A stretch of 21,231 nucleotides of DNA, taken from an uncultured Selenomonadales bacterium. Its GTDB lineage: Bacteria; Bacillota; Negativicutes; Selenomonadales; Selenomonadaceae. The stretch is taken from the NCBI GenBank assembly GCA_937910665.1, contig CALEPR010000011.1:1-21231 (forward strand), given 5' to 3'. The notes beneath the pieces were generated by a model. It saw only the letters and a list, made by a program, of their open reading frames with translations. It made no database searches and was not told where the DNA came from. Below are positions 15,976 to 21,231 of this stretch, piece after piece. The position numbers were made by a program, and so were the translations under genes. Every line of letters starts with the position of its first letter. The stretch's first letter is position 1.

Positions 15976-16215
15976 TCAACCTGCGGCAGAAGAAATTTCG
16001 TCCTCGTTCACGAAATTGACTTTCTTGCCTTTGAAACTGTTATGGCTTTTGATGAGAATCCAACTTTTTACAGAGTTAATCAAGTAATCGAAAAGCTCGC
16101 CGTCAATCATGGCTTTTTTGAATTTAAAGCTGTTAAAATCTCTGTCCAAGCCAAGAACACGCGTATTCTTGACTTGAAAATCATCTGTAATCAAGTATTC
16201 ATGTTCCTTCATCAT
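15976..16215 (-). CDS. Small partner protein (immunity-like) of the toxin-like gene
   Basis: This 79-residue soluble protein overlaps the end of the toxin-like frame by 17 bases. Its first codons are ATG-ATG after GAAGG (5 or 8 bases of spacing), so the start is 16215 or 16212. The sequence is a small, mostly beta pattern: YLITDDFQVKNTRVLGLDR, then ALIDG-like KKAMIDGELFDYLINSV, WILIKSHNSFKGKKVNFV and an acidic end. From memory this shape, with its ID-G…L.SV…FKGK.V.F pattern, occurs in small genes directly behind the same toxin-like domain in Firmicute mobile elements; no search was possible. An immunity or antitoxin role is inferred from that and from the overlap. The function is not established. 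Confidence 0.65.
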   Translation of the reverse strand: MMKEHEYLITDDFQVKNTRVLGLDRDFNSFKFKKAMIDGELFDYLINSVKSWILIKSHNSFKGKKVNFVNEDEISSAAG

Positions 16216-16659
16216 CTGTACCTTCTTTCATAACCTCATCGCACAAAAGTTGCTTGTAATGAATTAAATTTTCTCTTGTCACTTTGAGTTCCCTTTCAGG
16301 AATCTTGTATTTTTCAGCAACTCTCAATAAATATTCTTGAGCGTCTATTTCTCTTTTTAACAAAATCAATTTATCCATTTTTTCGCCGAACATTTTTTTC
16401 CTTTCATGCTCGGCGTGATACATTTCTTCCAAAACGTCAGAAACAGTTGCGCCATCGGCTATAAAAGCAATATTTTCTCCCGCAATGTATGCGGCGTGGG
16501 CTTTTCTGGACTTCAAATATCTGTCAGCTTCTTCGCCGCGAATAATTATTCCTCCATGACGCAGAAATTTTTTGTCAGCTTGTTGTAGGTTGCTTGGTCA
16601 ATAATTTCGTGACCGTCCGCAGCTTTTTTGCGACGATTAAATTCAAAATTTTTTTCCAA
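16199..16659 (-). pseudogene. Toxin-like domain gene split by a -1 frame change
   Basis: Two frames join to give about 153 residues. Frame one runs from a possible TTG at 16659 to a TAA at 16546-16548 and reads …DGHEIIDQATYNKLTK. Frame two, open from about 16567, reads KFLRHGGIIIRGEEADRYLKSRKA, then AFIADGATVSDVLEEMYHAEHER and REIDAQEYLLRVAEKYKIPE, to a TGA at 16199. The two halves connect smoothly by a -1 step at the slippery A_AAA_AAT (16573-16567). The second half has no good start codon of its own. I recall this kind of domain at the C-termini of SPP1-gp7-like phage head proteins and polymorphic toxins in Firmicutes. No catalytic residues can be named with confidence. It starts in the same frame as tpsB just after the tpsB stop, with no strong ribosome binding site. 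It may be a displaced toxin tip, a decayed gene, a programmed frameshift or an assembly indel. Confidence 0.6.
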
Positions 16660-16665
16660 TTCCGT

Positions 16666-18399
16666 TTAGAAAATTTTTCCTAACATGAACCAGAAACGCT
16701 GTCTTTTGTCATCGCGAGCGACCATCAGATTATTTTTTCCGAGTTTTCTTGCGTAGTCCAATTTTACAAAGAAATCGTTTTGCTTGGTGTAATTTGCCTC
16801 AAAACCCCATGACCGAATTGTGCTGATATTGTGATCGGATTTAACTCCTGCGCCGCCGATATCCAAAAATGCGCTCAACGACAAACCGGGTTCGTCCGTG
16901 TGCCAAATAACTTCGGTTCTGCTTAAATATCCTTCGTCACCGCTACCTTCACCTTCGGCATATCCGCGAACGCCATTCGCCCCACCGACAGTGAGTTGCT
17001 CTGCGCCGACTAAATTTTTGCTCGCGCTTTGCCAAGTAAAGTTTGTATGGAACTCAAAATATTTTGTAAAAAGTTTTCTGTAATCTACATTCGCAACCGA
17101 GCGGACATAATCTCCGCCGTCGTTGGAAAGAGATGAAATTTGTTTTGCGTAACTTGTTCTGGGCGAAACATGACCGCCGTAAATGGTAAAAGAATAATTG
17201 AATAAGTCATTGAAAAGAGAACGTTTGTATCCGCTGATACCGAGCGAAAGAGTATGAATGTAGCGGTCGTCGGGACTATGCTCATAGGTATCCGACAAAG
17301 ATAACGCCGAGCTCAAAGCCTCGCTGAATTTAAGTGACATATCCAATGTCTGAGTATAGTCGCGGAATTTGTAGCCGTAATTCCAAACAAAGCCGTCGTG
17401 AATCGTTTTCCAAACAGGAGTAATTCCATACAATCTGAAATCGGTCGAATGACCGCCCGCCTCAACATTAAGGTTGTAAATGTCTGAATCAATCTTGTTG
17501 GGAATTTGATGATAAGTAGTGTGTCCGACAGAAACTCCCACGCGCGAAGTAGTTTTTCTGTCACTGATCCAACTGTAATCGACAAGATAATTGTCCAAGT
17601 TTTCATTTCTGGAAATCAAGCCGCTGACTTCGAGTCTGCTGCCGCGATTGTCCATATTGTAAATGTCGTAAATCGTTCCCAAGCGATAACGTGCAGTGCC
17701 TTTGTTTCCATAATTTTCGTAGTAAACTATTCCGCGCTTTGTCTGATCGTCGACCACATTTACATTTAAACCAATCGTTCTGGTCGCGGTGTCGGGAACA
17801 AGTGCACCTCTCGCCCTGACTCCGCCAATTTCATTTATCAGATACAAAACATTTTCGATCTTGTGATTCTGAACTAAATGTTTTTTGGAAATATTTCTGC
17901 CGACTTTTTCCAAAATATCATCGGCAAGGCGACTTTGATTGTTAAAAGTAACTTTTCCAAAATTCGGCGACATAATTTTAATTGTAACAACGCCGTCGGT
18001 TGAATCTTGCTCTGGCAAATAAGCGACAGCCGCCAACCAACCTTTTTGCCTGCAATAATCTTTGATCTCAAGCGCAAGTTTCTTGAGCGAATTGATATTG
18101 ACTTCCTGATCGACATAAGGCTCGATAATGTGCTGAACTTCTTCGTAACCGATCTCCCTAATGTCGGAATCGATATTGATGCCTTTCAATTCAAAAGTTT
18201 CCTTGATGACATCTCCAACATCGGTTTCCTCAGAATCAGGTTCTTCAATTTCAATCCTTTCGACCTCCACCGGTTCAACTTCTCCTGCCGCCTGTCTTGC
18301 TGCCTCGCGCGAAATGTCTGCGGTATTTACTTCCTCCGCATGGGCAACATTGAACAACAAAAAAGCCGCAGAAAAAGTTGACGCGACTTTAGTTTTCAA
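16666..18399 (-). CDS. TpsB: outer-membrane transporter of two-partner secretion (FhaC/ShlB family)
   Basis: TpsB secretes its partner TpsA through the outer membrane. A signal peptide ends at residue 21 (…NVAHA|EE). An acidic linker (40-66, rich in Glu/Val) takes the place of the usual N-terminal plug-helix region. A POTRA_2 domain covers about 68-145 (FELKGINIDSD … YVDQEVNINSLKKLALEIKDYC), and a second POTRA follows from about 147. The rest is a 16-stranded beta-barrel with the signature loop-6 GVRGYAEGEG near residue 480, ending MLGKIF with the terminal Phe used for BAM recognition. The 577 residues fit the family. Start is TTG 18399 after GGAGGAGGG, 6 bases upstream; no ATG fits. Unlike many TPS loci, two small genes separate it from tpsA. 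Confidence 0.94.
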   Translation of the reverse strand: MKTKVASTFSAAFLLFNVAHAEEVNTADISREAARQAAGEVEPVEVERIEIEEPDSEETDVGDVIKETFELKGINIDSDIREIGYEEVQHIIEPYVDQEVNINSLKKLALEIKDYCRQKGWLAAVAYLPEQDSTDGVVTIKIMSPNFGKVTFNNQSRLADDILEKVGRNISKKHLVQNHKIENVLYLINEIGGVRARGALVPDTATRTIGLNVNVVDDQTKRGIVYYENYGNKGTARYRLGTIYDIYNMDNRGSRLEVSGLISRNENLDNYLVDYSWISDRKTTSRVGVSVGHTTYHQIPNKIDSDIYNLNVEAGGHSTDFRLYGITPVWKTIHDGFVWNYGYKFRDYTQTLDMSLKFSEALSSALSLSDTYEHSPDDRYIHTLSLGISGYKRSLFNDLFNYSFTIYGGHVSPRTSYAKQISSLSNDGGDYVRSVANVDYRKLFTKYFEFHTNFTWQSASKNLVGAEQLTVGGANGVRGYAEGEGSGDEGYLSRTEVIWHTDEPGLSLSAFLDIGGAGVKSDHNISTIRSWGFEANYTKQNDFFVKLDYARKLGKNNLMVARDDKRQRFWFMLGKIF

Positions 18400-18588
18400 A
18401 ATTTTCCCTCCTCCCTTGAAACTACATGAAAAAAAACTTCCCCACTTTCTAGTCTAACGAAATTATAAATCTCAAAAATTTTTTTTGCAATATAATTTTC
18501 AAAATTCGCCAAATTCGCCAAAAAAATTTTGACGCGAAGAATTTTGCAAAGTAAAATTACAGAAAAAAATTTGCAGGTGAAAAAAATT

Positions 18589-19314
18589 TTGAAGACGGCA
18601 ATTATCACAGGTGGAACTTCGGGAATTGGTTTGGCGACGGCGAAAATTTTTCTGGCTGAAAATTTTAATTGCGTTTTGGTCGGACGGAGCGAAGAAAAAT
18701 TTTTGAAAATAAAATCTGAACTGCGCGGAAATTTTAAATTTATTTCTGCTGATGTTGGAAAAGTTTTAGACTGCGAAAAAGTTTTGCAGAAAACTTTGGA
18801 ATTTTTCGGCGGCGCAAATGTTTTGGTGAACAGTGCGGGAATTTATTTTGACGGCGCGATAACTTCCGTGACTGAAAAAGATTTCGACGCGATTTTTCAG
18901 TCCAATGTCAAAGGAACTTTTTTTATGTCGAAAGTTTTTGTTGAGGAACTTGCTAAAACTCATGGAGCGATTGTGAATATTGCGAGCGACGCGGGACTTC
19001 GCGGAAATTATTTTTGTGCGGCGTATGCGGCGAGCAAAGGCGCAGTGATTGCCTTCACGAAATCTCTTGCGCTTGAACTTGCAAGTTTTCCTGTCCGAGT
19101 AAATTGCGTCGCGCCCGGGGATATTTTAACGCCGCTTACAGAAAATCAACTAAAAATTTCCGGCGAAAGTATTTCCGACTTGGCAAAATTTTATCCGCTC
19201 GGCAGGATTGGAAAAGCTGCGGAAGTGGCAGAGGCAATTTATTTTCTTGCGTCGGAGAAGTCGAATTTTATTACCGGCGAAATTTTGAAAGTTGACGGAG
19301 GACTGGCTTGTTAA
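18589..19314 (+). CDS. SDR-family oxidoreductase (FabG-like)
   Basis: This NAD(P)-dependent short-chain dehydrogenase has about 241 residues. With a start at TTG 18589 the Rossmann motif TGGTSGIG falls at 8-15, NSAG at 81-84, the active-site Asn at 106 (SNVKG), Ser133 (NIASDAG), and Tyr146/Lys150 in YAASK; the family PG motif APGDILTPL and the C-terminal ITGEILKVDGG are intact. It resembles 3-oxoacyl-ACP reductase, but many SDRs of this size act on sugars, steroids or alcohols, so the substrate is unknown. The TTG is preferred because AGGTGA lies 8 bases before it; a GTG four codons earlier lacks a ribosome binding site. It is divergent from tpsB and 71 bases before the glycosyltransferase. 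Confidence 0.88.
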   Translation: MKTAIITGGTSGIGLATAKIFLAENFNCVLVGRSEEKFLKIKSELRGNFKFISADVGKVLDCEKVLQKTLEFFGGANVLVNSAGIYFDGAITSVTEKDFDAIFQSNVKGTFFMSKVFVEELAKTHGAIVNIASDAGLRGNYFCAAYAASKGAVIAFTKSLALELASFPVRVNCVAPGDILTPLTENQLKISGESISDLAKFYPLGRIGKAAEVAEAIYFLASEKSNFITGEILKVDGGLAC

Positions 19315-19341
19315 TTAGGAATTAGGAGTGAGGAGTGAGGA
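19314..19341. repeat. Heptanucleotide tandem repeat (ATTAGGA x2, GTGAGGA x2)
   Basis: Four exact 7-base units, ATTAGGA twice then GTGAGGA twice, begin at the last base of the SDR stop codon. A degenerate copy (TGAATGAGGAATTGAG) follows at about 19366-19380, immediately before the glycosyltransferase start. The 7-base period matches the minC-minD spacer repeat although the unit differs. Confidence 0.8.
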
Positions 19342-19385
19342 ATTTTTTTCTTACTTCTGACTATTGAATGAGGAATTGAGATTAC

Positions 19386-20162
19386 TTGAAAATTTTAATT
19401 TTATCTGCGTCGATAGGTTCGGGACACACTAAAGCGGCAGAAGCGATACAATCAGCAGTTAAAAATGAGAAATTAGAAATTGAAACGCAAATTGTAGATT
19501 TCATGTCGAAAGAAATTTCCACGCTGAATTGGCTGACAAAAAAAATTTATCTGTCTGCATTGAAATTTATTCCCGACCTTTACGACAGAATTTATCGATT
19601 CATGGGAGCGCGACAGGTGGGAACTTTGACGCGATTTTTGACTTCGACGTTAATGTATTTTCCTTTCGTGAAACTTTTAAAAAAATTCCGGCCCGACGTT
19701 GTAATTTGTACACATCCGTTTCCTGAGGCGGCGGCATCGCTTTGGAAATTTTTGCATGCGAAGTCCGCGCGAAAATTTTTGTTGGCGGCAGTTTTAACAG
19801 ACTACTCGCTGCATGAAATTTGGATTTACAGCGAAGTAGATATTTATTTCGTGGCGACGGAGGAAATGAAATCTGAACTCGCCGCACTTTCAGGACAGAA
19901 TCAAAAAATTTTTGCAACAGGAATACCGATTGATTTACAATTCACTTCGGCAGAAAAACTTTCCACCTCTCCACCTTTGAAACTTTTCACCTTGCTTATT
20001 ATGGGCGGCGGACTTGGTTTAGGTTCTATCGAGGAAACTTTGCAGGAACTTGAAAAAATTTCCGCGCAGTTAAAAATTATCGTCGTCTGCGGACAGAATG
20101 AAAAATTACTTTCGCGCTTGAAAAAATTTCAATCCAACAACTCTCTCAGGAATGCTCGGTAA
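19386..20162 (+). CDS. Truncated MGDG-synthase/UgtP-like glycosyltransferase
   Basis: The N-terminal ~250 residues of a family 28 glycosyltransferase are present. The N-terminal MGDG_synth domain has KILILSASIGSGHTKAAEAI, DVVICTHPFPEAA, the VLTDYSLHEIW segment and FATGIPID. The start of the nucleotide-sugar-binding half follows (LLIMGGGLGLGSIEETLQEL, LKIIVVCGQNEKL). Relatives transfer sugar from UDP-sugar to diacylglycerol on the cytoplasmic face of the membrane. The normal length is about 370-400 residues. Here similarity ends near KKFQSN (about 20,133), and the remaining codons to the stop at 20162 are read from topA DNA in the wrong frame, so the C-terminal catalytic half is missing. Start is TTG 19386 with an AGGAA about 11 bases upstream. 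The truncation is at the right chimeric junction. Confidence 0.88.
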   Translation: MKILILSASIGSGHTKAAEAIQSAVKNEKLEIETQIVDFMSKEISTLNWLTKKIYLSALKFIPDLYDRIYRFMGARQVGTLTRFLTSTLMYFPFVKLLKKFRPDVVICTHPFPEAAASLWKFLHAKSARKFLLAAVLTDYSLHEIWIYSEVDIYFVATEEMKSELAALSGQNQKIFATGIPIDLQFTSAEKLSTSPPLKLFTLLIMGGGLGLGSIEETLQELEKISAQLKIIVVCGQNEKLLSRLKKFQSNNSLRNAR

Positions 20163-21231
20163 AGGTTATGTCGTTCGTTCAAGCAAAGGACACATGAAAG
20201 ACCTACCAAAGAGTCGACTTGCCATTGATATTGAACACGACTTCACGCCCGAATATATACTCGTCAAAGGTAAAGCCGCCCTCAAAAATGAGCTGCTCAA
20301 ACTCGCTCAGGACGCAAAAAATATTCTCCTTGCCTCTGACCCTGATAGAGAAGGTGAAGCGATTGCGTGGCATTTGGCAGATATTCTCGGCGTTGACCTG
20401 TCAGAGAAATGCAGAGTCAGATTCTATGAGATAACCGAAAATGCCGTATTAGCTGCCGTGAAAAATCCTGACTATATCGACATCAATAAGGTTGACGCAC
20501 AACAGGCAAGAAGAATCCTCGACCGCCTTGTAGGTTATACGTTGAGTCCGTTGCTGTGGAAGAAAATACGTTACGGATTATCGGCGGGGCGTGTCCAGTC
20601 TGTTGCATTGAATCTCATATGCTCACGTGAACGCGAAATTCAAGCCTTCATCCCGGATCCGTATTACGTCATAACAGCCATTACTGACAATAACGGAAAA
20701 CACTACGAGCTGAGAGCGTATAAGCTGGACGGAAAATCGCTCATGAAAAACAGCCTCCCATTACTCATTAACACGGAGGAAAAAGCAAACGAGATAATCG
20801 CCGAAATACGCGCAAATGACATTGTTGTTACAGAGTTTAAGCAGAAAGATAGCGTACACTCAGCCCCCGCACCTTTCAGAACAAGCACACTACAGCAGGA
20901 AGCCTCGCGGAAATTGAGCTTTGTCCCTGCACACACAATGAGAATCGCGCAAGCTCTTTATGAGGGACTCAATATTCCCGGACATGGCCACATAGGACTC
21001 ATAACATACATGCGAACCGACAGCCTCAGAATCTCGGATGAGGCTATAGCGTCATGCAGGGAGTACATATCCGCCAATTACAGCCCCGATTATCTGCCGA
21101 AAAAGCCCAACATTTACGGCTCAACCAGCAAAGCAAAAGTCCAAGACGCTCACGAAGCAATCCGCCCGACCGACATAACATTAACGCCCGAATCCTTAAA
21201 GGACGCTTTGACACCAGAACAGTACAAGCTG
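20137..21231 (+). CDS. topA: DNA topoisomerase I, partial (both ends missing)
   Basis: About 365 codons of a type IA topoisomerase run off the right edge. The frame enters as TLSGMLGKGYVVRSSKGHMKDLP, so the first ~15-20 residues, including the catalytic Glu of the VESP motif, are missing. The TOPRIM Asp-x-Asp-x-Glu is present in ASDPDREGEAIAWHLA, then LVGYTLSPLLWKK and GLSAGRVQSVAL, and the active-site Tyr is in ITYMRTDSLRIS. DAHEAIRPTD lies near the edge. No start codon or ribosome binding site belongs to it. Codon use (many CTC, ATA, GCC, CGC) is unlike the A/T-biased core genes, which supports a different source organism, possibly another gut or rumen bacterium; the taxon cannot be told from here. 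Confidence 0.93.

Noticed and set aside
20137..21231. topA next to a truncated glycosyltransferase considered as horizontal transfer or a real gene fusion
   Set aside because: The frames do not match, both genes are cut mid-domain, and adapter contamination and a second mid-gene break occur in the same contig; assembly chimera is simpler.

Overview
The core of this window (about 420 to 20,135) looks like one stretch of an AT-rich diderm Firmicute, most likely a Negativicute of the Selenomonas/Veillonella type. That placement is an inference from gene content: Gram-positive-style AGGAGG ribosome binding sites and a complete minCDE cluster sit beside outer-membrane functions (MlaE/MlaF lipid transport parts and a two-partner secretion pair) and a fused CobA-HemD. 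Codon use in the core is heavily biased to A/T, with very frequent AAAATTTT-like tracts inside genes. Both ends look like something else. Bases 1-25 are Illumina adapter. The first ~400 bases and everything after ~20,137 have a different codon texture and join the core in the middle of genes (a serine hydrolase on the left, a glycosyltransferase on the right, the latter fused to a headless topA). The contig is therefore most simply read as a chimera, and its outer genes should not be used for synteny.

Layout. Minus strand, 6,556 down to 1,772: minC, minD, minE, a TPR-containing protein of unknown role overlapping minE, mlaE, a small coiled-coil tail-anchored protein, and mlaF, followed by a truncated secreted serine hydrolase. 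Spacing is tight, so this is probably one cell-division and envelope operon. No MCE-domain (MlaD) gene is present next to mlaE/mlaF. Plus strand, 6,782 to 8,805: an unrecognised acidic protein and the bifunctional CobA-HemD of tetrapyrrole synthesis, ending at a hairpin terminator that also serves the convergent gene.

Minus strand, 18,399 down to 8,884: a two-partner secretion locus. tpsB encodes a POTRA/beta-barrel outer-membrane transporter. tpsA encodes a 2,279-residue exoprotein with a signal peptide, TPS secretion domain, GLUG-motif region, about nine Ig-like repeats (the last four nearly identical), an acidic Ser/Glu repeat and a basic Pro/Gln-rich tail. Between them lie two small overlapping genes that look like a toxin-domain and partner (immunity-like) module. 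The first of these is split by a -1 frame change at a slippery A_AAA_AAT.

Plus strand, 18,589 to the right junction: an SDR oxidoreductase and the first two thirds of an MGDG-synthase/UgtP-like glycosyltransferase. Heptanucleotide repeats (TTAGTNN, ATTAGGA/GTGAGGA) fill the gaps between minC and minD and between the SDR gene and the glycosyltransferase. The most interesting parts biologically are the displaced toxin-like module inside the TPS locus, the repeat architecture of TpsA, and the mlaE-coiled-coil-mlaF arrangement.
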